A DNA stretch of 64,000 bases from CAYUYM01 sp964449305 (GTDB lineage: Bacteria; Bacteroidota; Ignavibacteria; SZUA-365; CAYQST01): contig CAYUYM010000003.1 in assembly GCA_964449305.1 (NCBI GenBank), forward strand, positions 1-64,000, read 5' to 3'. Below the pieces are notes generated by a model. The model worked only from the letters and a program-made list of their open reading frames with translations. It made no database searches and was not told the DNA's origin. Within the stretch, counting starts at the first letter, position 1. The number at the start of each line of letters is the position of its first letter. Shown piece by piece: positions 1-9,711 of this stretch. A program made the translations under genes and the position numbers.

Positions 1-1
1 C

Positions 2-1444
2 GTGTTTCTCGGCATCCAGAACCTGGGCATGCGGAAGTTCGAGACCTTCATCATGAGCCTGATCACCATCATCGGGCTTTGCTTCATCTTCGAGCTCTTC
101 CTCTCGCAGCCCGACATGGCGGGCGTGGCGGGCGGCTTCGTGCCCCGCCTGCCCGAGGGCGCGCTCTACGTCGCCATCGGCATCATCGGCGCCACCGTCA
201 TGCCGCACAACCTCTACCTCCATTCCGCGCTCGTGCAGTCGCGCGCCTTCGACACCAGCGCAGAGGGTCGGCGTCAGGCCTGCCGCTTCAACCTCATCGA
301 TTCCGTCGTCGCCCTCAACGGCGCCTTCTTCGTCAACGCCGCCATCCTCATCCTCGCCGCCGCCGTTTTCTGGCAGTCCGGCATTGTCGTGACCGAGCTG
401 CAGCAGGCGCATGAAATGGTGTCGCCGCTGCTGGGCACGGATCTCGCGGGCGCGGCCTTCGCCATCGCCCTCATCTGCGCGGGGCAGGCATCCACCATCA
501 CCGGCACCCTCGCGGGGCAGATCGTCATGGAGGGATACCTCCACTTCAAGATCCGCCCCTTCCTGCGCCGGCTCTTCACGCGGTTGCTCGCCATCGTCCC
601 CGCCATCATCGTGCTCGCCACCACGGGGGATTCGGGGACGTATCAGCTCCTCATCTTCAGCCAGGTGGTGCTGAGCCTCCAGCTCGTCTTCGCCATCGTC
701 CCACTCATCCATTTCACCTCCGACCCCGCCGTGATGGGTGACTTTGCCAACCGCTGGTGGGTGAAGCTGCTCGCCTGGATCATCGCCATCGTCCTGTTCC
801 TTCTCAACGCGAGTCTGGTGATGGACACCATCGGCGGCTGGCTTGCCACCTCGTCGGAGCCGCTGCTGATCTGGATTCTCGTGGTGCCCGTGGCCGTGGG
901 CCTCGCCATCCTGCTGCTCTACATCGCCCTCAAAGCCTTCCTGCGGCGCGACGCGGTGGAATCGGTGCATGCCTGGCGGCGGCTCAGGCACCTGATCGTG
1001 GAGGGAGCGGGCGACGTCGATCTCGAACCGGTCCGATACCGGCGCATCGGTGTTGCCGTGGCGCACAGCGACGACGACAGGAAGGTGCTCTCGCATGCCT
1101 ACGCGCTCGCGCGGCACCACGATGCCACCGTGTGCCTCCTCCACATCGTGGAGGGCGCGGCGGGAAGCATCCTCGGCTCTGACGCCTGGGATCGCGAGGC
1201 CCGTGAGGACGAGGATTTCATGAACCACCTCGCGCGTTCGCTGGCGAACCAGGGTCTGGAGGTGGAGGTGCACCTTGGCTTCGGCAACGTCCCCAAGGAA
1301 ATCGCGCGCCTGAGCCTTGAGCAGGGCGTCGACATCCTCGTCATGGCGGGGCACGGACACCGCGCGCTGGGGGATATGATCTTCGGTTCCACAATCAATC
1401 CCGTCCGACACGAGCTGCGCATCCCCATCATCGTTGTCCGCTGA
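2..1444 (+). CDS. mntH: NRAMP-family divalent metal (Mn/Fe) transporter fused to a UspA domain, 5' partial
   Basis: This is the downstream part of an NRAMP proton-coupled metal ion transporter with a cytoplasmic universal-stress (UspA) domain at its C-terminus. The visible protein has about eight hydrophobic segments up to residue ~315. The TM6 metal-site motif MPHNLYLHS is at residues ~67-75, but the TM1 DPGN motif is absent, so the true start lies before the window. Residues ~345-480 form the UspA fold and end with a nucleotide-binding loop of the GHG-x9-GST type. NRAMP proteins are usually about 400-450 residues without this extension. The UspA domain may gate transport in response to ATP or stress; that is inference. 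Confidence 0.9.
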   Translation: MFLGIQNLGMRKFETFIMSLITIIGLCFIFELFLSQPDMAGVAGGFVPRLPEGALYVAIGIIGATVMPHNLYLHSALVQSRAFDTSAEGRRQACRFNLIDSVVALNGAFFVNAAILILAAAVFWQSGIVVTELQQAHEMVSPLLGTDLAGAAFAIALICAGQASTITGTLAGQIVMEGYLHFKIRPFLRRLFTRLLAIVPAIIVLATTGDSGTYQLLIFSQVVLSLQLVFAIVPLIHFTSDPAVMGDFANRWWVKLLAWIIAIVLFLLNASLVMDTIGGWLATSSEPLLIWILVVPVAVGLAILLLYIALKAFLRRDAVESVHAWRRLRHLIVEGAGDVDLEPVRYRRIGVAVAHSDDDRKVLSHAYALARHHDATVCLLHIVEGAAGSILGSDAWDREAREDEDFMNHLARSLANQGLEVEVHLGFGNVPKEIARLSLEQGVDILVMAGHGHRALGDMIFGSTINPVRHELRIPIIVVR

Positions 1445-1597
1445 CACACGCGCATCGCGAGATGTGCATCTTTCACGCACGTTTCCGTGGCCTCGGATCC
1501 CGGTCGTGGCCGGAAGGATGGCATTCCCTTGCCTCGCATCGGTTTATTCCCGATCTTTTCAACTTGTGTCTCACCTGAATCATGGAGGACTATCGAT

Positions 1598-2494
1598 TTG
1601 AAGCATCTCACATTCCTGAAACACCCGGCCGGCATCGGCATGATCGCGGCACTGCTGCTGATCCTGCTCACGATGACCGCCGAGGCCCTGCCCGGAAGGC
1701 CCCCCCGCAAGAAGGCGATTGTACGCCGTCCCCAGCCCGCCAAGGTTCTTGTACAGGCTGCGCACAGTGCACACCGCCCGATGCGAATCGTCACCGAACC
1801 GGCATACACCATCGTGGAGTGCAACGTCCGCGACATCCATTTCGCCGTGGTCGACACGGGCATCACCATCCATCAGTTCACCGCGCAGCGTTCCGACGCC
1901 CTCGTGGCGATGAACGGCGGCTTCTTCGACTGGTTCAACGGCCGCATGGCACCGACCGGGCTCGTGGTGTCCGACGACGTCCTCTTCGCCCCCGCGGCCT
2001 GCCGTGTGTGTGCGAAGGACGACGGCCGCGGCCGTGGTGGCAAGCTCGCACGGAAAGCCTGCCATGAGCAGGTATGGTACGACATCTTTGCGGTGGACCA
2101 GTTCAACCGCATCTCCGTGATTCACGCGGCGGATTACGACAACCATTTCGGGATGACGACATCGGAGCTCCGGCTCGCCCTCGAGGCCGGCCCCACGCTC
2201 GTCGACAACGGCATCGCCCGTGACCGCTCGCAGCTTCCGGGCAGGTTCAGCCGCCGTCGCTACTGCCGCTCCGCCTTCGGTGTGTCGCACGACGGCCGCA
2301 TCCTTCTGCTCACCACGCGCAGGGGGTACCCCCTGCACGAGGTCGCCGACATCCTCGTGGATCATGGGGCGGTGTGGGCGATGAACCTCGATGGTGACTC
2401 ATCGGCCAACATGGTGGTGCCGGGCAACGACCAGGCGTCCATCGTCTGCGGACCGCGCACGCGGCTCAACACCATCGTGTATGTGACCCACTGA
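1598..2494 (+). CDS. secreted phosphodiester glycosidase-like (NAGPA/DUF2233-type) protein
   Basis: The 298-residue product resembles the phosphodiester glycosidase family (NAGPA fold). It carries family-style blocks AMNGGFFD, PTGLVV, LEAGPTLVDNG and, near the C-terminus, AMNLDGDSSANMVV, which matches the usual NLDGGxS motif with D in place of the second G. The chosen start is a TTG at 1598, because GGAGGA lies 8 nt upstream (1584-1589) and an N-terminal hydrophobic segment (residues ~15-30) then forms a plausible signal peptide; an in-frame ATG at 1487 lacks a ribosome binding site. Members hydrolyse phosphodiester-linked sugars in the envelope, but the substrate here is unknown. Confidence 0.8.
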   Translation: MKHLTFLKHPAGIGMIAALLLILLTMTAEALPGRPPRKKAIVRRPQPAKVLVQAAHSAHRPMRIVTEPAYTIVECNVRDIHFAVVDTGITIHQFTAQRSDALVAMNGGFFDWFNGRMAPTGLVVSDDVLFAPAACRVCAKDDGRGRGGKLARKACHEQVWYDIFAVDQFNRISVIHAADYDNHFGMTTSELRLALEAGPTLVDNGIARDRSQLPGRFSRRRYCRSAFGVSHDGRILLLTTRRGYPLHEVADILVDHGAVWAMNLDGDSSANMVVPGNDQASIVCGPRTRLNTIVYVTH

Positions 2495-2690
2495 CCCCCG
2501 ACCTTGTCCACGCGCCCGGCCGGTGTCTCCCGCCTGTCGGGCGTGTCGCATTTCCGGGCAGGCATTCGGACACCGCAGGGGCACATTGTCTTTCACGGCA
2601 CCTTTCACTACCTTGGGCCGTGAATCACACCGTGCCCGCACGGGTGGCACACCCACCGTCATCGTCCACGTCATCCTGATCTGACGCACC

Positions 2691-4694
2691 ATGAGAAAGA
2701 GGCTTGCTGGAAGTTTGCGTCTTCGCATTCTCGCGTATGTGATACTCGTGTGCGGTGTGGGGACAGGCATCACACTCACCACGGTGATCGTGAGCATGTA
2801 CGACCATCTGATCGAGCGCAGCAAGAACGAGATCGTCACCAACGTGGAATCCGCCGCCAAGGAGATCGAACGCAACAATGAGGCGGCCGTGCTCACGGCC
2901 ACCGCCATGGCGGAGGCCCAGGAGTCCGGGATGTTCGGCATGCGCGAGCAGACGGTGGAGTATCTGCGCAGCATGCTCATGCGCAACACCGGCCTGTTCG
3001 ACACCTACGTGATCTATGAGCCCAACGCCGACGGCCAGGATGCGCGCTTCGCGGGGACACGCTGGCACGATTCCACCGGGCGCTTCAATGCCGTGTGGAA
3101 CAACATCGACGGCAAGCCGGTGTGGACGCATGGCGTGGACATGGAGACGAGCATGTACTATGACGGCGTGCGCCGCAGCGTGATCGCCGGATCGCCCAAC
3201 GCCACCATGATCACCGAGCCCTACATGTACGAGGGTGTGATGATGGTGGAGCACACCGCGCCCATCATGATCAACGGCCGCTTCGCCGGCATCGCCGGTT
3301 GTGACCGCCTCCTCGGCGAGATCACGCGCTACCTCGAGAACACCAGACCCTACGAGACCGTGGATTTCCTCCTCGTCAGCCGCCTCGGCGGCATTGTCGT
3401 CTCCACGCGCGACAGCTCCCTGCTGACACGGAAATACACCGACATTGAACAGCGTGACATTCTCACCGCCCTGATGCAGAACAACTCCGCCGATCGCGTG
3501 CTTCGCTTCACCGATCCCGTGGCGGACGAGGACTTCTACTTCGCCGCCGCACCCATCAGGACTGGCGAGTGGACCCTGTTCATGCGCGTGTCCCATGCCG
3601 AGCTCGCCGCACCCATCATCCAGACGATCTGGACCATCATCATCATCTGCAGCGGCCTGTTTGTTCTGCTTGTGGCCGTACTCATCTGGCTGGTGAACTC
3701 CATCGTCCGCCCCATCGCCGTGGCAGCCGATTCGGCGCACCGTGTGGCGGAGGGCGACCTGACTGTTGCGGTGTCGTCCGACAGCGCCGACGAGACGGGC
3801 ATGCTCATCAGGGCGATCCAGAACATGACGGGCAGCCTCAACACCATCGTCCAGCAGGTGCAGAAGACGGGGGTGCGTGTGGTGTCGTCGGCCACGGAGA
3901 TCTTCGCATCCACGAAGAACCTGCAGAGCATCGCCTCCGAGCAGTACGACTTCGCGAACCAGGTGCTCGCTGCAACGCGGCAGATCGCGGCCACGGCGGG
4001 CGCCCTGAGCGCCACCATGGAATCCGTGCGCGTGGTGTCGGAACAGGCAAAGGATTCGGCCCTGAGCAGCAGGGGGTACCTCGACCGCATGGAACACGTC
4101 ACCGGTCAGATGCTCCAGGCATCACGCACCATCTCCCAGAAACTCGGCGTGATCAGCGACAAGGCGGGGAACATCTCCAAGATCACCACCACCATCAACA
4201 AGATCTCCGACCAGATCAACATCCTTTCCATCAATGCCGCCATCGAGGCCGAGAAGGCCGGCGAATACGGCAAGGGCTTCTCCATCGTGTCGCGCGAGAT
4301 CCGGCGCCTGTCGGATCAGACCACCGAGGGCACATTCGACATCGAGTCGCTCATCAACAGCATGCAGACCGCCGTGTCGCTTGGCGTGACGGAGATGGAC
4401 AAGTTCATGCTGGAGGTGAACAGCGGCGTGGTGGAGCTGGCGAACGTGAATGAGGCCATCGAGAACATCGTGATGCAGGTGCAGGATCTTGCCCCGCGCT
4501 TCGGCGATGTGTCGGACAGCATGGCCCAGCAGATCCAGGGCGTGGAGCACATCAACGACTCTGTCACGCGTCTGACCCAGGGAGCGAAGCAGATCGAGGA
4601 TTCGCTCACCGAGTTCATCACCGTCACCTCCGAGCTCAAGGAGGAGGCCGAGGCGCTCAAAAACCAGATCGCCCATTTCCGTCTGAAAGGGTGA
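2691..4694 (+). CDS. methyl-accepting chemotaxis protein with periplasmic Cache domain
   Basis: This 667-residue chemoreceptor has a TM segment at residues ~8-32, a periplasmic dCache-like sensor at ~35-300, a second TM at ~305-330, a HAMP domain at ~330-385 and a long coiled-coil signalling domain to the end. The signalling hairpin tip, near residues 503-550, contains INAAIEAEKAGE and GKGFSIVSREIRRL, close to the family consensus. No C-terminal pentapeptide for CheR/CheB tethering is present. No che or flagellar gene lies nearby, so it may feed a remote chemosensory array or a type IV pilus/gliding system. The next gene starts 12 nt downstream. Confidence 0.95.
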   Translation: MRKRLAGSLRLRILAYVILVCGVGTGITLTTVIVSMYDHLIERSKNEIVTNVESAAKEIERNNEAAVLTATAMAEAQESGMFGMREQTVEYLRSMLMRNTGLFDTYVIYEPNADGQDARFAGTRWHDSTGRFNAVWNNIDGKPVWTHGVDMETSMYYDGVRRSVIAGSPNATMITEPYMYEGVMMVEHTAPIMINGRFAGIAGCDRLLGEITRYLENTRPYETVDFLLVSRLGGIVVSTRDSSLLTRKYTDIEQRDILTALMQNNSADRVLRFTDPVADEDFYFAAAPIRTGEWTLFMRVSHAELAAPIIQTIWTIIIICSGLFVLLVAVLIWLVNSIVRPIAVAADSAHRVAEGDLTVAVSSDSADETGMLIRAIQNMTGSLNTIVQQVQKTGVRVVSSATEIFASTKNLQSIASEQYDFANQVLAATRQIAATAGALSATMESVRVVSEQAKDSALSSRGYLDRMEHVTGQMLQASRTISQKLGVISDKAGNISKITTTINKISDQINILSINAAIEAEKAGEYGKGFSIVSREIRRLSDQTTEGTFDIESLINSMQTAVSLGVTEMDKFMLEVNSGVVELANVNEAIENIVMQVQDLAPRFGDVSDSMAQQIQGVEHINDSVTRLTQGAKQIEDSLTEFITVTSELKEEAEALKNQIAHFRLKG

Positions 4695-4706
4695 GAGAAA
4701 CGCACC

Positions 4707-5741
4707 ATGCCATCACCCCGCACCGCCTCCGTCGTCAAGATCGTCATCACCCTTCTGATCCTCGCCTTCTCCATCTACTTCTCGGTGTACAACGTGGATT
4801 TCGCCGAGCTGGGACGGAGCTTCAGCACGGCGAATTACTGGCTGCCCCTCTCCATGATCCCGGTCGCGATCGCCAGCTTCCACATCCGGGCGCTGCGCTG
4901 GAAGGTGATCATCCGCACCATGCACCCGGAGGTGCGCCTCAGTTCGCTCACCGCCGGCGTGATCGTCGGGTACTTCATGAACAACATCATCCCGCGCTCA
5001 GGCGAGCTGGCGCGCCCGTGGCTCACGGCCCAGCGGGAGAGCGGCACGACGTTCACAGGCCTGCTCGGCACCATCGTGGTCGAACGCTTCATCGACGTGA
5101 TCTGCCTGCTCCTCATGATCGTGTCCATCCTCGCCTTCGACGACAAGCTGTTCGTGGGCTTCGAGGACTACGGCCTCACAACGGCGTCCGTCCTGCGTGC
5201 GCTCTACCCGATGGTGGGGCTGGGTGTCGTGTTCCTCCTCGTGGCACCGACGAAGGCCGGCTACCGCGTGGCCGAGTGGGTGACGCGCCCGCTGCCGCCG
5301 CGCTTCCGTGACCGCGTGCTTGGCGCACTCCGACAGCTCCTGACGGGCTTCGGCGCCATCAGGACGGTGTCCCAGGCGGTGCAGATCACCTTCTGGTCCA
5401 TCCTGCTCTACGTCATCTATACCATCCCGATCTATGTCATGTTCTTCGCCTTCCCCGCCGAATCCGCCGTGTCGGCCACCTTCTTCGACGGGGTAAAGGT
5501 GCTCGCGCTCACGTCCATCGCCTTCGCCGTCGCCCCCACCCCTGGGGCCTTCGGCGTGTTCCACGTCACTGCTCGCATCGCGGTGATCCGCATGCTCAAT
5601 TTCAGCGTTGCAGATGCGGTGGCCTATGCGGCCATCACCCACATCATCAGCTATGCGACCACCATGGTTGTGGGGGGATACCACCTCGTTGTCGGCAATG
5701 TGCGCTTCGGCGATCTGATGTCGACCCGGCAATCCGACTGA
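4707..5741 (+). CDS. UPF0104 / lysylphosphatidylglycerol synthase-type flippase-like membrane protein
   Basis: A 344-residue polytopic inner-membrane protein with about eight TM helices, of the UPF0104 family related to the transmembrane domain of MprF. Family features include a conserved ALRWK block near residue 57, an NNIIPRSGELARP block near residues 92-104 and a late PTPGAFGVFH block near 275-285. It has no C-terminal lysyl-transferase domain, so it probably moves a lipid or lipid-linked substrate rather than aminoacylating it. It follows the chemoreceptor gene by 12 nt and may be co-transcribed with it, though no functional link is evident. Confidence 0.88.
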   Translation: MPSPRTASVVKIVITLLILAFSIYFSVYNVDFAELGRSFSTANYWLPLSMIPVAIASFHIRALRWKVIIRTMHPEVRLSSLTAGVIVGYFMNNIIPRSGELARPWLTAQRESGTTFTGLLGTIVVERFIDVICLLLMIVSILAFDDKLFVGFEDYGLTTASVLRALYPMVGLGVVFLLVAPTKAGYRVAEWVTRPLPPRFRDRVLGALRQLLTGFGAIRTVSQAVQITFWSILLYVIYTIPIYVMFFAFPAESAVSATFFDGVKVLALTSIAFAVAPTPGAFGVFHVTARIAVIRMLNFSVADAVAYAAITHIISYATTMVVGGYHLVVGNVRFGDLMSTRQSD

Positions 5742-5770
5742 GACATCCGTCGACCGGCCCGCAGCGGTTG

Positions 5771-6421
5771 TCAGCCTGCGCAGTGCGTGTCGTCACAGCC
5801 GCAGTGTGCATTCGTGCGTCGTTTGAAAAGGCATTCACGGCCCTCACGGAAGGACAGCCACGCCAGCCCGAGCGCACCGAGGGTGTCGGCATGGGCGAAC
5901 CCGGTCAGTTCGTGCACCGCGCTGGCGAGGAGCAGCACGATGGACATCATGACGCAGACACGGGTGCAGGCGGCATCTGCAAGGATTGCGGGGGAGTCGA
6001 GGGCGCGGCCCGCCCTTGTCTTCCCTGCGATGAGGGCGATCATCGTGATGATGGACACGACCGAGATGACAATGCCCCAGATCGTGGTGTCGGGCCGGTG
6101 CTGCGTCGCGATGGTGACAGCCGCCATCAGGACCAGGCTCGCCGCCAGTGCGTGGAAGGACCATCCGGTGATCGCCAGGGCCGTGCGTTCGAAGGGCGCC
6201 CGATCGCTGTCCGGTGCACGACGGATGCGCCGGATCATGGCGGCGACACCCGCCCCCGACACCACCTCGATGATGCTGTCCACTCCGAAGCCTGCCAGCG
6301 AAAGGCTTTCATCGTCGATGCCCAGGGCGACGGAAACGAGTCCCTCCACCACGTTGTACACCACGGTCACCACCGCCAGCATGAGCGCGAGGCGATACCA
6401 CCTTCCGACGTCCTTCATCAT
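5771..6421 (-). CDS. small CDF-like cation transporter with Cys/His-rich tail
   Basis: A protein of about 216 residues with six predicted TM segments, resembling the short cation-transporter branch of the cation diffusion facilitator superfamily. The TM2 region reads GFGVDSIIEV, keeping the Asp but lacking the His of the usual HxxxD site. A later TM contains LADAACTRVC, where CDF proteins place their second metal-binding Asp. There is no C-terminal cytoplasmic domain; instead the protein ends HCGCDDTHC, a likely metal-binding tail. The start at 6421 leaves 4 nt after the upstream kinase gene. Starts at 6451 or 6439 are also possible, and none has a clear ribosome binding site. Confidence 0.8.
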   Translation of the reverse strand: MMKDVGRWYRLALMLAVVTVVYNVVEGLVSVALGIDDESLSLAGFGVDSIIEVVSGAGVAAMIRRIRRAPDSDRAPFERTALAITGWSFHALAASLVLMAAVTIATQHRPDTTIWGIVISVVSIITMIALIAGKTRAGRALDSPAILADAACTRVCVMMSIVLLLASAVHELTGFAHADTLGALGLAWLSFREGRECLFKRRTNAHCGCDDTHCAG

Positions 6422-6425
6422 GTGA

Positions 6426-9400
6426 TCACGCTTCGGCATCGGACTGCTCATCGGGGATCAGCACAGTGAAGGTGCTCCCGTTTCCGGGCGATGACTGCAC
6501 CTGGATGCTGCCACCGTGCATCTCCACAAACTCGCTGCACAGAAGCAGACCAAGCCCCGAGCTGCGCTCCCCCTCCGTGCCCTTGGTGCGGAAGTGCACA
6601 TCGAGTCGGAACAGCTTGCTGATGGTCTCCTCCGTCATCCCGACTCCGTGGTCGGTGAAGGAGATGCGCGTAATTCCGTCCCCCTCCCTCGAGGCCCCGA
6701 CAACGATCGACGAATTCCTGGATGAGAACTTGATGGCGTTGGAGAAGAGGTTCCGGAACACGGAGGACAGGAGGTTGTCATCGGCGTACAGCATCAGGGA
6801 AGGCGGGATGGTGATCTCCCACGTGATGTCCTTTGCCGCCGCCACGCTGCGGAGGTTGTCGATGCTCTGCGTCACGAGCATTGCAAGGTTGAAATGTCGG
6901 CATTCGAGTTGGTACATGCCGCGCTGGACGCGCGACCATTCCAGCAGATTCTCCAGCAAACCGAAGACGGAATGCGCCGATTTCCGCAATGCCCGGGCGT
7001 AGTGCCGCAGCTCGTCGTTGGTCATCGCCTCGGATTCGTCGGCCATGATCTCCGTGAACCCGAGAAAGGAGCCAAAGGGGGATCGCAGATCGTGCGCGAT
7101 GGTGGTGAACAGCCTGTCCTTCTCCGCATTGGATTTCTGGAGCTCGATGTTCGCGAGGCGCAGATCCTCCTCCCGCGCCTTCCTTTCGGTGATGTCGAGA
7201 ATGATGGTCAGAAAGCCGCGGAGGCTCCCACGGCTGTCATGCAGCGTGTTGACCTGGATGATGCCGTGGATGACGTGCCCATCCCGGGCGATGTAGCGCT
7301 TCTCCAACTGGAACTGATGCACCCCTCCACCGAGAAGCCGCCTGATATGCAGGGCCGAAGTCTCCAGGTCGTCGGGGTGGGTGATGTCACGAAAGGTCAT
7401 GGTCGACAGCTCCCCGGCGGAGTAGCCAAGCATCCGGGAGAAGGCATCGTTCACCGTCTGGAAGTGAAAATCCATGTCAACGAGTGCCATGGGCACGGCG
7501 CCATCGTTGAATGCCGTGCGGAAACGCTCTTCGCTTTCGCGCAGCTTCTCGAGCACGAGTCTTGTGTCGGTGACGTCCACAACCACGGCAAGCGACCGCG
7601 CGACAGTGCCATCGGGGTTCAATTCGGCGATTGCGGAGAGAAGCGTGTCGATCACCTCGCCGTTTTTCCGCACGAACTGATACTCGACGTTGGTGCAGAT
7701 CCCCGTCTGCATGAACTCGGGGAGAACGGTCCCGTCCGCCTTGATGCGCGACTCCGGTGTGAGGAAATCGGTCGATTTCCTCCCGATCACTTCATCACGC
7801 CGGTACCCGAGATTCGCAAGCCAGTAATCGCTGACGCCGATAAGGATCCCGTTCCGATCGATGGAGTGGAGCATCACCGGGGTGTTGTTGTAGAGCCTCC
7901 GGTGGCGCTCCTCCGAGGCGCGCAGCGCCGCCTCCGCCTGCTTCATGGCCGTGACATCCTGGTTGACGCCATGCAGACGCACAGTGACACCTTTCGCGTT
8001 CTTCTCGGTGCGGAACCACGTCCGAACGCAGATCTCCGGACCTCCGGATCGTTGAAAGCGGCCGTCGAATTGCCGGCTGAACTCCGGATCTGTCGACGCA
8101 ATGGCATCGGCAAAGGCCTCGCCCATTTTCTCGGCGTACCTCGGCTGAAGATACTCTGAAAAAAACCTGTCCTTCGGGATCTCCGTCGGCCCGTCGTCCG
8201 GGAAGCCATGGAGACGATGAAAGCAGGGATCGAGGATGAACACCATGCGGGCGACGTCGTAATCCCAGTAGGCCATGCCGGCAACCTGCAGCGCCTCTTC
8301 GCTTCTGGCGCTGATGCGGCGGAATGCCTCTTCACGCTCCCGCCGCTCGGTGATGTCGACGATGGTGATCACCACCTGTTCCGGTGGCTCGCCGTCATGC
8401 ACCACCACCGGTCGAGTGCTGACGCTTCCCCATTTCGCCAGGCCGTCCGGACGGCGATATTCGGCTATCACATTCGTGCATGGCTCACCCGTCCTGAACG
8501 TCACCCTCGATGGATGATCCTCCTCAGGCCAGGGTGATCCATCCTCATGAAAGGTGGCCCAGTTCCATTGCGACGCAACCGTCCCGACAATGTCCTTCGC
8601 AGGGAAGCCGAAGAACTGCTCCGCTGCGGGGTTCCACTCGAGGATCACCCCATCACGCCGTTGCAGAATGATGATGTCCGCGGCATTCATGCATACCGTG
8701 CGGAATCGCGTCTCCGATTCCCGGAACTGCTGATCCTGGCTCCGGCGCTCGGTGATGTCGCGCCCGATGCAGGCGACACCCATCACCGCCCCGTCAGCAT
8801 TCAGGATCGGATTCAGGTCGTATTCCACGGCACGAAACGGCCGGACAAGATAGGCGGGGAGTTCACGCGTGAAACGCAGCGGCCGGCCGGTGGCGAGAAC
8901 CTCCCGATACCGTTCCGTCCAATAGGCGACAATCTCCGCATGGGGTATGCCTCCAAGGATGGAACTCCCCGGCTTCAGTGTGCTTCCGAGAGCAGCATCG
9001 TAGTAGTTCCGCGTGGCCGTGTTGCATTCAATGACGCGCAGCTCCTGGTCCACCGACCAGATGAGATCCGTGGTGTTTTCGATGATGCCCGTGAGCGACG
9101 CCCGGCTTTGCTCCAGCGCCTCACAGGTGCGCACATGTTCGTCGATGTCGTGCACCACGATGAACAGCAGGGACTGGCCGGCAACGATGACGGGTGCCGA
9201 GCTGGCCTCCACCATGCGGATCTGTCCTGATGCAAGGCGGTGAGGGATGACGACGCTCTGCCGCTCCTGGCGCATCATGGCCATGCGGATCTGCGCCAGC
9301 CGCTCGGCGGGCCAGGCGTTGATGTCCGATGCGTACAAGGTCTTCATGACATCCGCTGCATGACCGTAGAAGCGTTCCGCCGACGCGTTGGCATCGAGGA

Positions 9401-9494
9401 TGCGCCCATCATCAAGCCTCACCAACAGCATGATGCTCGAATGGTTGCGGAACACATCAAAGAACTGTCGGATGTCCTCTTCGGATGGTGTCAT
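6426..9494 (-). CDS. PAS-rich sensor histidine kinase (six PAS domains), soluble
   Basis: This 1022-residue kinase has no TM segments. About six PAS/PAC units span residues ~10-780, several ending in the typical DITERR/DITERK linkers. The dimerisation and phosphoacceptor domain follows, with HDLRSPF and the phospho-accepting His at 801. The HATPase domain carries N-box NLFSNAIKF, G1 DHGVGM and G2 GLGLLL blocks and runs to the end. There is no receiver domain and no cognate response regulator nearby. The ATG at 9494 has an excellent GGAGGAGG ribosome binding site. The CDF-like transporter gene follows 4 nt after its stop, suggesting co-transcription. Confidence 0.95.
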   Translation of the reverse strand: MTPSEEDIRQFFDVFRNHSSIMLLVRLDDGRILDANASAERFYGHAADVMKTLYASDINAWPAERLAQIRMAMMRQERQSVVIPHRLASGQIRMVEASSAPVIVAGQSLLFIVVHDIDEHVRTCEALEQSRASLTGIIENTTDLIWSVDQELRVIECNTATRNYYDAALGSTLKPGSSILGGIPHAEIVAYWTERYREVLATGRPLRFTRELPAYLVRPFRAVEYDLNPILNADGAVMGVACIGRDITERRSQDQQFRESETRFRTVCMNAADIIILQRRDGVILEWNPAAEQFFGFPAKDIVGTVASQWNWATFHEDGSPWPEEDHPSRVTFRTGEPCTNVIAEYRRPDGLAKWGSVSTRPVVVHDGEPPEQVVITIVDITERREREEAFRRISARSEEALQVAGMAYWDYDVARMVFILDPCFHRLHGFPDDGPTEIPKDRFFSEYLQPRYAEKMGEAFADAIASTDPEFSRQFDGRFQRSGGPEICVRTWFRTEKNAKGVTVRLHGVNQDVTAMKQAEAALRASEERHRRLYNNTPVMLHSIDRNGILIGVSDYWLANLGYRRDEVIGRKSTDFLTPESRIKADGTVLPEFMQTGICTNVEYQFVRKNGEVIDTLLSAIAELNPDGTVARSLAVVVDVTDTRLVLEKLRESEERFRTAFNDGAVPMALVDMDFHFQTVNDAFSRMLGYSAGELSTMTFRDITHPDDLETSALHIRRLLGGGVHQFQLEKRYIARDGHVIHGIIQVNTLHDSRGSLRGFLTIILDITERKAREEDLRLANIELQKSNAEKDRLFTTIAHDLRSPFGSFLGFTEIMADESEAMTNDELRHYARALRKSAHSVFGLLENLLEWSRVQRGMYQLECRHFNLAMLVTQSIDNLRSVAAAKDITWEITIPPSLMLYADDNLLSSVFRNLFSNAIKFSSRNSSIVVGASREGDGITRISFTDHGVGMTEETISKLFRLDVHFRTKGTEGERSSGLGLLLCSEFVEMHGGSIQVQSSPGNGSTFTVLIPDEQSDAEA

Positions 9495-9711
9495 TGCTGT
9501 TCCTCCTCCACTGCCTGTGCGTTCATGAATTATGGACGCCGTGGTGGGCAGGGAAATGCTTCAGTGCGGGAATGGGGTTCATTCGGATGAATGTCGATGG
9601 GAACGGGTCGGATGGCGGACAGTGCTCCTGTCAGTCGGTCCGGGGTGTGTGCATGGAAGATGCTGATGCAAGATACGTCGGCAACGGTGGAAATGGAATC
9701 GCCACCGCAAC

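Noticed and set aside
2625..4097. 490-codon minus-strand frame over the chemoreceptor gene
   Set aside because: Antisense shadow with a His-rich low-complexity product and no recognised domain.
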